64,000 nt of DNA from Actinoplanes sp. DH11 (GTDB taxonomy: Bacteria; Actinomycetota; Actinomycetes; Mycobacteriales; Micromonosporaceae): the NCBI RefSeq assembly GCF_020873875.1, contig NZ_JAHWGU010000027.1, forward strand, positions 62,001-126,000, written 5' to 3'. Below, piece by piece: positions 26,457 through 35,286 of the stretch; within the stretch, counting starts at the first letter, position 1; each line of letters begins with the position of its first letter. The position numbers and the translations under genes were made by a program. The notes under the pieces are model-generated. The model ran no database searches. It saw nothing but the letters and a program-made list of their open reading frames with translations, and had not been told where the DNA came from.

Positions 26457-26619
26457 GAAACGGACAGGCTGAAACGGACAGGCCGAAAGGGACAGGCCGA
26501 AACGGACAGGGCTGGACGGCCGGACAGGACGACGCGAGCCAGGACAGAACGACGCGGCGCGAACAGAACGACGCGGCGCGAACAGAACGACGCGGACGCG
26601 AACAGAACGACGCCGACCG
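26457..26619. repeat. Two short tandem-repeat arrays
   Basis: Four 14-bp units of the type GAAACGGACAGGCC fill 26457-26512. After a 30-bp bridge, four 19-20-bp units of the type GAACAGAACGACGCGGCGC fill 26542-26619. They occupy the 233-bp gap between the pentapeptide gene and the EAL gene, which converge on it. Both arrays are free of hairpin symmetry, so they do not look like terminators. Confidence 0.8.
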
Positions 26620-26671
26620 GACAGGATGACACGGACGGGAAAGGCCGGAAAGGGCTGACACGGGGCCGGAG

Positions 26672-27979
26672 TCAGACCGCCAGCGCCTCCAGGATCGGGG
26701 TGTCCACCGGGGCCAGGTGCCGCAGCACCGAGCGGGCCGCCTCGATCACCAGCGCCCGGTCGTGGGTGATGGCGAAGTCGAACCGGCGCTCGGTGTCCGG
26801 GCCGTCGTCGCCGAGGTCGCGGGCCACCAGGGCGGCGGCACGGTGCGGGCCGACCAGGATGACGTTCCATTCGCCGCGCAGCCGGTCGTCGCCGAGGCAG
26901 GCGCCGCGGACGCCGGGCACCGGTTCGACGGGCAGGCCGGCGCCGAGGGCCGCGACGAGCGGGCTGTGTGCCGCGATCCGGCGGAACCGGGCCATGGTGG
27001 CGGGGGTGAAGTGCCGCGCCTCCTGGAAGCAGGCGAGCAGGACCGGCGGCTCGGCGTCCCCGGCGAGCGCTTCCAGGTGCCGGCTCAACGGCATCAACTG
27101 CGATTTTGTCGTACGGGTGACCGGACGCACCGCCGAAATCACCTCGAACGGCGTCCGGTCGCCGTCCACCGGCCGCCCCGGCAGCCGCAACCCGCCGCTC
27201 GTCGAGCCGATTCGGGCCTCGCTCAGCATGGGCAGCGCCGGCGTGCGACCGGTCGTGAACGGCGCGGTGAACTCCGGCAGCGGCCCGGGACGGCCGTAGT
27301 GCCAGCCCTGCCCCACGGTCGCGCCCATGGTCCGGGCGGCGGCCAGGTGACGCGGGGTTTCGATGCCTTCGGCAAGCACGGTGGCGCCGCTGCTCTCGGC
27401 GTACGCGTAGACGGCGGCGACCACCCGCGCGGTGTTCGGGTCGTCGGGGGCGCGCAGCAGCCCCATGTCGAGCTTCACCACGTCCGAGTGCACGAACGGC
27501 AGCATCGCCAGCGACATCGGGTCGGCGCCCACGTCGTCCAGGGCCACCCCCCAGCCGGCGGTCCGGCAGCTCTCCACGGCGGCCAGCAGGCCGGCCGGGT
27601 CCTGGGCGATGGCACGCTCGGTCATCTCGGTGACCACCCGCAGCCGGCGGCGGGCCCGTTCCACGATCGGTGCCAGGTCGGCCGGGCAGCCGGCCCGCCA
27701 CGCGGTGGGTTCCATGTTGACGAAAAGCATCAGGTCGGGCGGGAAGCCGGCGTCGAGGGCGGCCCGGTAGGCGACGGCGCGGCAGATCCAGTCCAGTTCG
27801 GACTCGCGGCCGGCGACCCGGGCGGCCGCGAAGAGGGTGGCCGGACTTTCCCAGGGGGTGCCGGCCGGGCCACGGCTCAGCGCCTCATACCCCAGGATCC
27901 GACCGGTGGCGATGTCGACGAGCGGCTGGAAGACCGGGGTCACGGCACGCCGGTCGAGAACCTCATGGATGTCCTGCAC
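26672..27979 (-). CDS. EAL-domain c-di-GMP phosphodiesterase with DICT domain
   Basis: About 435 residues and cytoplasmic. The EAL domain has its catalytic set: YEALSRG, VNMEP, EMTERA, DDVGAD, VKLDMG and LAEGIE, so hydrolysis of cyclic di-GMP to pGpG is likely. The C-terminal ~170 residues (from about TPFEVISAVRPVTRTTKSQL to the ITHDRALVIEAARSVL segment) match the DICT sensory domain found with GGDEF/EAL and two-component proteins. I chose GTG 27979, which has GGAG five bases upstream; a TTG at 28048 would add 23 residues without a ribosome site. Confidence 0.82.
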   Translation of the reverse strand: MQDIHEVLDRRAVTPVFQPLVDIATGRILGYEALSRGPAGTPWESPATLFAAARVAGRESELDWICRAVAYRAALDAGFPPDLMLFVNMEPTAWRAGCPADLAPIVERARRRLRVVTEMTERAIAQDPAGLLAAVESCRTAGWGVALDDVGADPMSLAMLPFVHSDVVKLDMGLLRAPDDPNTARVVAAVYAYAESSGATVLAEGIETPRHLAAARTMGATVGQGWHYGRPGPLPEFTAPFTTGRTPALPMLSEARIGSTSGGLRLPGRPVDGDRTPFEVISAVRPVTRTTKSQLMPLSRHLEALAGDAEPPVLLACFQEARHFTPATMARFRRIAAHSPLVAALGAGLPVEPVPGVRGACLGDDRLRGEWNVILVGPHRAAALVARDLGDDGPDTERRFDFAITHDRALVIEAARSVLRHLAPVDTPILEALAV

Positions 27980-28056
27980 GAGATCTCCATCGGCAGTGCG
28001 GGCGCCGGCTGAAACATTTGGGCCGACCCGAAGGGGCCGGTTCGGCAACGGCGGGT

Positions 28057-28272
28057 TCAGCGCGGGGCCGGGGTGTCCCGGCCGGTGCCGGCCCGGAAGC
28101 GGACCGCCTTGTGGGTGCCGTCACAGAACGGCTTGATGGCGGATCGCCCGCAGCGGCACAGGGCGATCGTGCCCCGGCCGGGCTCGATGGGCTGCCCGTC
28201 CGGCGTACGCAATTCGAAGTCCCCGCGCACGATCAGCGGGCCGTCTTCGTAAGGAACGATGGAGGCGGTCAC
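28057..28272 (-). CDS. CDGSH iron-sulfur protein
   Basis: A 71-residue protein with one CDGSH motif, CRCGRSAIKPFCDGTH (C-x-C-x2-S-x3-P-x-C-D-G-T-H), which binds a redox-active, labile [2Fe-2S] cluster through three Cys and one His. I chose GTG 28272 (VTASIVPYEDGPL) because longer versions would run into the divergent promoter and gene. It faces the haem-oxygenase-like gene across 74 bp, and a shared regulatory region is likely. Confidence 0.88.
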   Translation of the reverse strand: MTASIVPYEDGPLIVRGDFELRTPDGQPIEPGRGTIALCRCGRSAIKPFCDGTHKAVRFRAGTGRDTPAPR

Positions 28273-28346
28273 GGGTTGCCAGTTCCCCGCTGGGCCGGAC
28301 CGAAACCGATCGTTTGTTCCGGCCTTGGCGGGGAAGGCTGTGGCCC

Positions 28347-29348
28347 ATGAAACTTCCGTCCGCACGCGGGCCCGTGTCGGCCGCACTGATCGACGTCCTC
28401 ACCGGGAAGGCCACCTCCCTGCCGGTCCGTCCGGTCCTGGACGACGAGGACGATCTGCACCTGACGCTCTTCATCTGTTACGAGCTGGCCTACCGCGGGT
28501 GGGACGGCGTGGACGACGCGTGGGAGTGGGATCCGGGCGTGCTGCGGTTGCGGGCGCGCGCCGAGGAACGCTTCACCGCCCTGCTGCACGACCTGGCCGG
28601 GCCACCGGAACCGGCCGACCCGGCGACGGTGCCGGCACGGCTGCGCGAGCTGGCCGACGCCGACTTCGGCCCGTCGCTCTCCGGCTATCTGCGCGGCCGG
28701 GCGACGTACGACCAGTTCCGCGAGTTCGTCATGCAGCGCTCGGTCTATCACCTGCGCGAGGCCGACCCGCACACCTGGGCGATCCCCCGGCTGGGCGGCG
28801 ACGCGAAGGCGGCCCTGATCGAGATCCAGCTGGACGAGTACGGCGGCGGGCAGACCCCGAAGATGCACCAGGAGCTGTTCAAGCGGACCATGCGGTGGTT
28901 CGGCCTGGACACCACGTACGGCGGGTACGTCGATCTGGCGAGCACCGCGACCCTGGCCAACAACAACGTGATGTCGCTGTTCGGCCTGCACCGCAAGAAC
29001 CGCGGCATGATCATCGGCCACCTGGCCGCGTACGAGATGACCTCCACCCAGCCGAACCGGGCGTACGGCAACGGCCTGCGCCGGCTCGGCGGCGACCCGG
29101 ACGCGACGGCCTTCTACGACGAGCACGTGGAGGCCGACGCCGTACACGAGCAGATCGCGGCGTACGACCTGGCCGGGTCGTTCGCCCGCGCCGAACCGGA
29201 CCGTGCCGGCGACGTGCTGTACGGCGCCCGGTGCGCGCTCATGCTGGACGGCGTCTGGGCTGCCGGCATCCTGCAGGCCTGGGAGGCCGGCGGGTCGTCG
29301 CTGCACACCGGGACCATCGATCACGCTCCGGCGGCACTCGCCGCATGA
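28347..29348 (+). CDS. Iron-containing redox enzyme family protein (haem-oxygenase-like fold)
   Basis: About 333 residues of the haem-oxygenase-like family that includes non-haem di-iron oxidases and oxygenases. Candidate metal ligands are the Glu and His residues in LIEIQLDEYGGG, KMHQELF, IIGHLAAYEMTS and YDEHVEADAVHEQIAAYD. The start is ATG 28347, with a GGGAAGG site 10 nt upstream; an in-frame ATG at 28314 is weaker. The stop overlaps the start of the methyltransferase (ATGA), so the next two genes form an operon with it. The reaction is unknown. Confidence 0.82.
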   Translation: MKLPSARGPVSAALIDVLTGKATSLPVRPVLDDEDDLHLTLFICYELAYRGWDGVDDAWEWDPGVLRLRARAEERFTALLHDLAGPPEPADPATVPARLRELADADFGPSLSGYLRGRATYDQFREFVMQRSVYHLREADPHTWAIPRLGGDAKAALIEIQLDEYGGGQTPKMHQELFKRTMRWFGLDTTYGGYVDLASTATLANNNVMSLFGLHRKNRGMIIGHLAAYEMTSTQPNRAYGNGLRRLGGDPDATAFYDEHVEADAVHEQIAAYDLAGSFARAEPDRAGDVLYGARCALMLDGVWAAGILQAWEAGGSSLHTGTIDHAPAALAA

Positions 29349-30304
29349 CGCTCACAGAAAGCAGAGGAATGACCACTACCACCGCCGACGACGCCCTGCT
29401 TCTGCTCGGCAAGGAACTCAAGGCCGCCGGCTACCGGTTCACCACGATCACCCCGGCCACGCACGAACGGGTCAACCGCCGCCCGGCCGCCGCCCGCGCC
29501 ACCGACCTGCGCGGCGTCTTCGGCTGGAGCCGCCCGTTCGGGCCCGGCGTGCTGCCGGACCGGATCGTCGACCTGATGGACGCCGCCGGTGTCCTGGCGC
29601 GCGACGGCGACGAGTGGCGCAGCCTGGTCCGGTTCTCGTGCTACGACGGCGAGCTGTTCGCGCACTCGGCGTTCCCGACGGACGCGCCGGACTCGGTCTT
29701 CTTCGGGCCGGATACCTACCGGATGGCCGACGCCGCCACGGCGGTCGCCGCCGGCCGGCAGGTCACCCGGGCCGTGGACATCGGCTGCGGCACCGGCGCC
29801 GGCGCCATCGCGGTGGCGAAACGGGCCCCCGGCGCGGAGGTGGTGGCCGTCGACATCAACGACAAGGCCCTGCGGTACGCGGCCGTCAACACCTCCCTGG
29901 CCGGGCTCGGCAACGTCCGGCCCGTGCACAGCGACCTGCTCAGCGGCGTGGACGGCGAGTTCGACCTGATCCTTACCAACCCGCCGTTCATGATCGACCC
30001 GGCCGGCCGGGCGTACCGGGACGGCGGCGAACACGGCTACGAACTCTCCCTGAAGATCATCGACCAGGCGGCGGAACGGCTCGCGCCCGGCGGGCAGCTG
30101 GTGCTGTTCACCGGCACCGGCATCGTCGACGGCCGGGACCCGTTCCGCGACGCGGCCGCCGAACGCCTCGACGGCACCGGGCTGAACTGGGAGTATCGCG
30201 AGGTGGACCCCGACGTCTACGGCGAGGAGCTGGACGGCCCGGCCTACGAGCACGCCGAGCGGATCGCCGTCGTCGTCCTGACCGCCACCCGCGACGGCCG
30301 GTAA
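29345..30304 (+). CDS. Class I SAM-dependent methyltransferase, HemK/PrmC-like
   Basis: About 319 residues. The SAM-binding motif I is AVDIGCGTGAGAIAVAKRAPG, followed by VVAVDINDKAL, and the catalytic-type loop is LTNPPFM, as in N-methyltransferases acting on glutamine or nucleobases. The N-terminal ~130 residues (GYRFTTITPATHERVN to FGPDTYRMADA) form a substrate-specificity domain distinct from PrmC's. The ATG at 29345 overlaps the upstream stop; ATG 29369 is an alternative start. The substrate is not known. Confidence 0.82.
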   Translation: MTLTESRGMTTTTADDALLLLGKELKAAGYRFTTITPATHERVNRRPAAARATDLRGVFGWSRPFGPGVLPDRIVDLMDAAGVLARDGDEWRSLVRFSCYDGELFAHSAFPTDAPDSVFFGPDTYRMADAATAVAAGRQVTRAVDIGCGTGAGAIAVAKRAPGAEVVAVDINDKALRYAAVNTSLAGLGNVRPVHSDLLSGVDGEFDLILTNPPFMIDPAGRAYRDGGEHGYELSLKIIDQAAERLAPGGQLVLFTGTGIVDGRDPFRDAAAERLDGTGLNWEYREVDPDVYGEELDGPAYEHAERIAVVVLTATRDGR

Positions 30305-31402
30305 ATGGCGACGCCGCCGCTCACGATCGGGGTCGAGGAGGAGTTCCTCCTGCTCGACCCCGGCACCGGGCAGAACGTGCCGGTCGCCGACGCGGTCCGG
30401 GCCGCGCTGCCGCCGGAGGTCAGCGCCCGCAGCCACGCCGAGTTCCGGCACAGCATGATTGAGATGGTCACGCCGGTCTGCGGCGACCTGCCGGGGCTGG
30501 CGCACGAACTCACCACGGCACGGCGTGCGGCGGCGGCCGCCGCCGAGGCGACCGGCGCGATGCTGGTGCCGATCGGGGCCACCCCGGTCGGCGAACCCAA
30601 GCTCGGGGTCACCGACAACCCGCGCTACCGGGCCATCGCCGACTACTACGGGCCGATCGTGGACGACCCGGCGGTGTGCGGCGTCCACGTGCACGTCGGG
30701 GTCCCCGACCGGGAGACCGCCGTGCGAGTCGGCAACCACCTGCGGGTCTGGCTGCCGGTGATCCAGGCGATGACGGTGAACTCGCCGTTCCACGCGGGCA
30801 CCGACACCGGCCACGCGAGCTGGCGGGCCATGCAGCTGGACCGCTGGCCCGCTCTGGGCCCGGCACCCTGGTTCGCCTCCGCGGCCGACTTCGACCGGAC
30901 GGTCGCGTTGCTCGTCGGCTCCGGCATGATGCTCGACGAGAAACTGGTGCTCTGGCATGCCCGGCCCTCCGCCACCTACCCCACGATCGAGGTACGGGTG
31001 GCCGACGTCCCGCTGACCGTCGACGACACCGTGCTGCTGACCGCGCTCGTCCGGGGGCTCGTGGCGACCGCCCTCGACGACCTCGCCGACGGCCGGGACG
31101 CACCCCGGGTGCCCGGCCTGGCGGTCGAGGCGGCACACTGGAACGCGGCGCACGCCGGGCTCGACGGCACGCTCACCGACCTGCGGGAGAACCGGCCGCG
31201 CCCGGCCTGGGAGCTGGTCGGCGACCTCGTCACGACGGTGCGACCGGCGCTGGAGCGGCACGGCGATCTCCCGTACACCACAGATCAGCTGGACCGGCTC
31301 CGCGCCGAAGGAACCGGGGCGCGGCGCCAGCGCGAAGCGGTGCGCCGCGCCGGCAGCCTCCCCGCCGCCCTCGGGCGACTGGCCCGGGCGATGAGCGCCT
31401 GA
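30305..31402 (+). CDS. Carboxylate-amine ligase, YbdK/GCS2 family
   Basis: A 365-residue ATP-grasp-like enzyme of the glutamate-cysteine ligase 2 family. The motifs GVEEEFLLLDP, MIEMVTPVCGDL, CGVHVHVGV and MTVNSPFHAGTDTG are typical of YbdK-like carboxylate-amine ligases. EgtA is more distantly related. It starts directly after the methyltransferase stop (TAAATG), as the third gene of the operon. It would join an amino acid to a carboxylate, but the actual partners are unknown. Confidence 0.85.
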   Translation: MATPPLTIGVEEEFLLLDPGTGQNVPVADAVRAALPPEVSARSHAEFRHSMIEMVTPVCGDLPGLAHELTTARRAAAAAAEATGAMLVPIGATPVGEPKLGVTDNPRYRAIADYYGPIVDDPAVCGVHVHVGVPDRETAVRVGNHLRVWLPVIQAMTVNSPFHAGTDTGHASWRAMQLDRWPALGPAPWFASAADFDRTVALLVGSGMMLDEKLVLWHARPSATYPTIEVRVADVPLTVDDTVLLTALVRGLVATALDDLADGRDAPRVPGLAVEAAHWNAAHAGLDGTLTDLRENRPRPAWELVGDLVTTVRPALERHGDLPYTTDQLDRLRAEGTGARRQREAVRRAGSLPAALGRLARAMSA

Positions 31403-31485
31403 CCGCAAGCCGCTCGCACCGGGCCGACATACTGGAACAGCACCGAACTACGACGGCGTGCGCGCCGACCACGCCAGGAGATTGC

Positions 31486-33156
31486 ATGACCTCGTCCGGC
31501 TTCGCCGATCTGCAACTGCGCCCCGAGCTTCTGCGGGCACTCACCGACCTGGGGTACGAGGAGCCAACCCCGATCCAGGCGGAAGCCATCCCGCCGCTGC
31601 TCGAAGGCCGTGACCTGCTCGGACAGGCGGCGACCGGCACCGGCAAGACGGCCGCGTTCGCGCTGCCGGTGCTGCAGCGGCTCGCCGGGGAACGCACCGA
31701 CGGCCGGCCCGCCGCCCTGGTCCTGGTGCCGACCCGTGAGCTGGCCATGCAGGTCTCGCAGGCCTTCCACCGCTATGCGCGGGACCTGGGCGCCCGGGTC
31801 GTCCCGATCTACGGCGGGCAGCCCATCGGCCGGCAGTTGCAGGCCCTGGACCGCGGCGTCGACGTGGTGGTCGCCACACCGGGCCGCGCTCTCGACCACA
31901 TCTCCCGGGGCACCCTCGACCTGAAAGCCGTGCAGACGGTCATCCTCGACGAAGCCGACGAGATGCTCGACATGGGCTTCGCCGAGGACATCGAAGCGAT
32001 CCTCGAGGAGACCGCCGAGGAACGCCAGACCGTGCTCTTCTCCGCGACCATGCCGGGCCGCATCGACGCCATCGCGCGCCGCCACCTGCGGGAACCCGTC
32101 CGCATCCAGATGGGCCGCGCCGAACCCGAACCCGGCGCCGCCCCGCTGGTGCGGCAGAGTGCCTACGTGGTGGCCCGCGCACACAAGCCGGCCGCGCTGG
32201 GCCGGGTCCTCGACGTGGAGGCGCCCACCGCGGCGATCGTCTTCTGCCGCACCCGCGAAGAGGTCGACCAGCTCACCGAGACCCTGAACGGCCGCGGCCA
32301 GCGGGCCGAGGCGCTGCACGGCGGGATGAGCCAGGAACAGCGCGACCGGGTCGTCAACCGGCTCCGCGACGGCCGGGCCGACCTGCTCGTCGCCACCGAC
32401 GTGGCGGCCCGCGGCCTCGACATCGACCGGCTCAGCCACGTCGTCAACTACAGCCTGCCGGCGGCGCCGGAAACCTACGTGCACCGCATCGGCCGCGTCG
32501 GCCGGGCCGGCCGCGAAGGCACCGCGATCACCCTGGCCGAGCCCCGCGAGCACCGGATGCTCAAGGCCGTCGAACGGACCACCGGCCAGCGCATCGGCCT
32601 GCAGAAGGTGCCGACCGTGGCCGACCTGCGCGCCCGCCGCCTCGAACTGACCCGGGCCGCCCTCCAGGAAAGCCTGCTCACCGACGACCTGGACCGCTTC
32701 CGCGTCGTGGTGGAGACGCTCACCGACGAGTTCGACGTGATGGAGGTGGCGCTGGCCGCGGTGAAGCTGGCCCACGAACTCAACGGCGGCGACCTCGACG
32801 ACGAACAGGACATCCCGGAGTCCGTCCTGCGCCCCGAACGGGAACGCCGCGACAACACCCGGCCCGGCGGCCACGGCGGCCGCGGCGGCCACACCACCCG
32901 GCTGTTCATCAACTCCGGCCGCAGCAACCGGATCCGCCCCCAGGACCTGGTCGGCGCGATCACCGGCGAGACCCGCCTCAGCGGCCGCGACATCGGCGCC
33001 ATCGAGATCGCCGACCGCTTCTCCCTGGTCGAGGTCCCGGCCGACGCCGCCGACGAAGTCATCACCGCGCTCCGCCACGCCTCGATCCGCGGGCGCAAGG
33101 TACTGGCCCGCCGCGACCGCGACAAGGACAAGGAAAACCAGAACCGCCGCCCCTGA
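31486..33156 (+). CDS. DEAD-box RNA helicase with DbpA-type RNA-binding domain
   Basis: A 556-residue ATP-dependent RNA helicase of the DeaD/CsdA group. It has the Q motif (YEEPTPIQAEAIPP), motif I AATGTGKTAAF, Ia PTRELAMQ, II LDEADEM, III SATMP, V ATDVAARGLDID and VI HRIGRVGRAGR. A C-terminal domain (TRLFINSGRSNRIRPQDLVG to the RKVLARRD stretch) matches the DbpA RNA-binding fold, followed by a basic tail. An AGGAG site is 5 nt upstream of the ATG. The role is likely ribosome assembly and RNA unwinding, often induced by cold. Confidence 0.92.
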   Translation: MTSSGFADLQLRPELLRALTDLGYEEPTPIQAEAIPPLLEGRDLLGQAATGTGKTAAFALPVLQRLAGERTDGRPAALVLVPTRELAMQVSQAFHRYARDLGARVVPIYGGQPIGRQLQALDRGVDVVVATPGRALDHISRGTLDLKAVQTVILDEADEMLDMGFAEDIEAILEETAEERQTVLFSATMPGRIDAIARRHLREPVRIQMGRAEPEPGAAPLVRQSAYVVARAHKPAALGRVLDVEAPTAAIVFCRTREEVDQLTETLNGRGQRAEALHGGMSQEQRDRVVNRLRDGRADLLVATDVAARGLDIDRLSHVVNYSLPAAPETYVHRIGRVGRAGREGTAITLAEPREHRMLKAVERTTGQRIGLQKVPTVADLRARRLELTRAALQESLLTDDLDRFRVVVETLTDEFDVMEVALAAVKLAHELNGGDLDDEQDIPESVLRPERERRDNTRPGGHGGRGGHTTRLFINSGRSNRIRPQDLVGAITGETRLSGRDIGAIEIADRFSLVEVPADAADEVITALRHASIRGRKVLARRDRDKDKENQNRRP

Positions 33157-33159
33157 CCC

Positions 33160-33179
33160 CCGCCCGCCGAGCCGGGCGG
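33160..33179 (+). terminator. Hairpin terminator candidate after the DEAD-box gene
   Basis: CCGCCCG (33160-33166) and CGGGCGG (33173-33179) pair around a 6-nt loop, starting just after the helicase stop. No T-tract follows. Confidence 0.5.
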
Positions 33180-33204
33180 CATCCCGCGTGGCGGGCGACT
33201 CGGC

Positions 33205-33252
33205 CCCGACGGCGGGTGGCTCAGCCCGACGGCGGGTGGCTCAGCCCGACGG
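33205..33252. repeat. 20-bp tandem repeat, 2.4 units
   Basis: CCCGACGGCGGGTGGCTCAG occurs at 33205-33224 and 33225-33244, then partly at 33245-33252, shortly downstream of the helicase gene. Confidence 0.8.
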
Positions 33253-33434
33253 GCCACTGCGCTCCGGGCAAGTTCTACCCCGTGTTCAACCGCGCGCCCT
33301 TCGCCCCTTCGGCCCTTTTTGTCCGTCTGATTTCCGGCGTGCGAGGCAGGTGGGCGCGGTGTGGTTTTCCTCCCGCGGTTCCCTGCGGTCAGCGGAGATG
33401 CCCGGCCGCGGCCCGCTGCAGTGGGTCCAGCCGG

Positions 33435-33615
33435 CGTAGTGGATCTGCTAGCGCTACGAAATCGCTGTGATCATGTGGTCTTCACCGCGATTTCGCATCG
33501 CTAGCAGATCCACTACGCCACGCGGACGCAGCGCAGCCGATCGCGGACGCAGCGCGGCCCGTCGCGGACGCTCGTCGACTCGGCCGAAGTAGGTCGAGGG
33601 CACGAAACGCCACGC
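33435..33615 (-). repeat. Intergenic palindromic element, copy C (diverged, with compensated arms)
   Basis: The 83-bp palindrome (33435-33517) keeps the TCTGCTAGCG and GCGAAATCGC cores, but its ends are CGTAGTGGATC and GATCCACTACG instead of TGTTGATC and GATCAACA. Changes in one arm are matched in the other, so pairing is preserved. The right flank is related to copies A, B and D (CGTCCGCG units and a GTGCCCTCGAC motif); the left flank is not. It lies in the 819-bp gene-free gap 33157-33975. Confidence 0.85.
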
Positions 33616-33769
33616 CGGACCCTGCCTCGCCGTCGCTCCGCATCCCATGCTCCGCGCCGGAGTCCCTACCAGCACAAACCGGCAGAAAAGCTCGCACCGC
33701 TGCTTGACCAACACACCCGTCGCGGCCGCAAGCGCAAGCCCGGCACGCCCGATCGAGGGCAACGCCTCG

Positions 33770-33935
33770 GACGAGGTCGCAGCCGACCCCCGGCTCTCGA
33801 GGTCGCTGCCCGGCCCCGGATTGCGAGGTCGCTGCCCAGCACCCGGCGCACGATGTCGCAGCCGGCAGCCGGCAGCCGGCAGCCGGCGCACGATGTCGCA
33901 GCCGACACCCCGCTCACGAGGTCGCAGCCGGCCCC
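33770..33935. repeat. Degenerate GAGGTCGCAGCC repeats
   Basis: Six copies of a motif close to CGAGGTCGCAGCCG or CGATGTCGCAGCCG occur at irregular 26-39-bp spacing, with an inner run of GGCAGCC units (33861-33885). They fill the last part of the gap before the STAS gene. No coding character is seen. Confidence 0.65.
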
Positions 33936-33975
33936 GGCTTTCGGGGTCTCCTGAGCGGGGCTCGGGTCTGGACGG

Positions 33976-34281
33976 TCAGTGGGCGACGAGCGTGTCGTAC
34001 AGGTTCGTCACCTCGAGGACCATCCGGACCATCGGGCCCGGATTGCGCATCCGCAGCGTGATGCCGTGGGCTTCGGCGGCGCGGCGGGCGGCCACCAGGA
34101 CGCCGAGGGCTGAGGAGTCGAGGAAGGTCACGGCGCTCATGTCGACGTCGAGCCGGGAGCAGTCGCGCCGTTCGACGATCTGCTGCAGTGCTTCGCGCAG
34201 CACCGCGGCGTTCGCCACGTCCAGGTCCCCCTCGGGGGCGAGAACGAGGGTCTCGCCTTCACGCTCGATCGTCCATTCCAT
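33976..34281 (-). CDS. STAS-domain anti-sigma factor antagonist
   Basis: A 101-residue SpoIIAA-like protein: WTIEREGETLVLAPEGDLDVANAAVLREAL, then VTFLDSSALGVLVAARR, where the Ser after Asp in DSSALG is the usual phosphorylation site. When unphosphorylated it would sequester an anti-sigma kinase. I chose ATG 34281 because GGAGG lies 9 nt upstream; the ATG at 34290 overlaps that site. It is the last gene of a minus-strand set with a HATPase protein and another STAS protein, forming a complete partner-switching module. Confidence 0.88.
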   Translation of the reverse strand: MEWTIEREGETLVLAPEGDLDVANAAVLREALQQIVERRDCSRLDVDMSAVTFLDSSALGVLVAARRAAEAHGITLRMRNPGPMVRMVLEVTNLYDTLVAH

Positions 34282-34350
34282 CGACGCCATCCTCCATTGA
34301 TCGGCGGGCGGCTCGCAGGGTACCCGGATGATCGGAACCTGAAACCGCTT

Positions 34351-35286
34351 TCAGCGACGGACGTGTACGCGGATGCTCGTGCCCGCCGGCCGCGAGTGTA
34401 TCCGCACCAGGTCGCAGAGTTGGTGGGCGAGCAGCAGCCCGCGGCCGCCCTCCACCCGTGGCGGTGGCGGGATGCGGCCGGCCAGCGGGTCGGCGAGGTG
34501 GCCGGAGTCGTCGACCTGGCAGACCAGGACGCCCGGTTCCAGCCAGACGCTCACCGAGCCGCCGCCGGTGGTGTGGGCGATGGTGTTCTCGGCGAGTTCG
34601 TTGACGGCTGTCACCAGGTCGTCGGCGCGGTCGGCGGGCATGCCGGCGGCCAGGGCGCGGGACGCGACGAATCGGCGGATCGTGGAGAGTTCGGAGGGCA
34701 GGGTGTAGGTCAGCACCCCGGCGCGGGGCGGCACGGGCGGCAGCGGGCGGTTGAAGGCCTCGGCGGTGAGGTAGGGGTCGGCGAACCAGGGGCTGGGCCG
34801 GCGGCCGCCGCCGACGATCATCACGGGGTGGGTGCGCCACGCGTCGTGCAGGCGGGGCTGGTCCAGGCCGGAGGCGTCGTACGGGCAGAGGATCGCCGCG
34901 TCCCGGCCGGCGAACACCGCGTTGATCATGGCCTCGTGGGCGGCGCACGCGGGGTACTCCACGTCGGAGCGGCCCGGCCAGATCGGCTCCCCGATGATCG
35001 ACACTCGGCGGCCGGAGTGCCGGGCGGCGAACCGCAGGAGCACGTCGGGGATGATGCGGCCGGGGTTGCGGCCGTCGACGGCCATGTCGGCGAAGGTGAT
35101 CTCGGCGCCGAGGCCGAGGCCGGCGAACGCCTCGCGCAGCAGGAGCAGGTTGGGGCCGGGCACCGCGACCAGGACCGCGTCACCGGCGCCCACCGCGTCG
35201 CGGACGAACGCGGTGGTGCCACGCAGATATTCGTCGCGCGTCTGGTAGAGCAAACCGGGATGGTCGAACTCCGCGGTCCCGATCAT
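34351..35286 (-). CDS. MEDS-domain sensor with anti-sigma-type HATPase domain
   Basis: A 311-residue protein. The N-terminal ~200 residues form a MEDS sensory domain (FDHPGLLYQTRDEYLRGTTAF, IIPDVLLRFAARHSGR, ILCPYDASGL). The C-terminal ~110 residues are a RsbW-like serine kinase or ATPase fold: N-box AVNELAENTIAHTTGG, then VDDSGHLADPL and the EGGRGLLLAHQLCD glycine loop. It probably phosphorylates a STAS partner. The ATG overlaps the upstream gene's stop (ATGA). No sigma factor is adjacent, so its target sigma factor, if any, lies elsewhere. Confidence 0.85.
   Translation of the reverse strand: MIGTAEFDHPGLLYQTRDEYLRGTTAFVRDAVGAGDAVLVAVPGPNLLLLREAFAGLGLGAEITFADMAVDGRNPGRIIPDVLLRFAARHSGRRVSIIGEPIWPGRSDVEYPACAAHEAMINAVFAGRDAAILCPYDASGLDQPRLHDAWRTHPVMIVGGGRRPSPWFADPYLTAEAFNRPLPPVPPRAGVLTYTLPSELSTIRRFVASRALAAGMPADRADDLVTAVNELAENTIAHTTGGGSVSVWLEPGVLVCQVDDSGHLADPLAGRIPPPPRVEGGRGLLLAHQLCDLVRIHSRPAGTSIRVHVRR

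Noticed and set aside
26457..26619. Possible CRISPR-like array
   Set aside because: Units are contiguous with no unique spacers and no Cas genes are present.
27980..28048. TTG at 28048 as start of the EAL-DICT protein
   Set aside because: It has no ribosome site, whereas GTG 27979 has GGAG five bases upstream and gives a standard EAL N-terminus.
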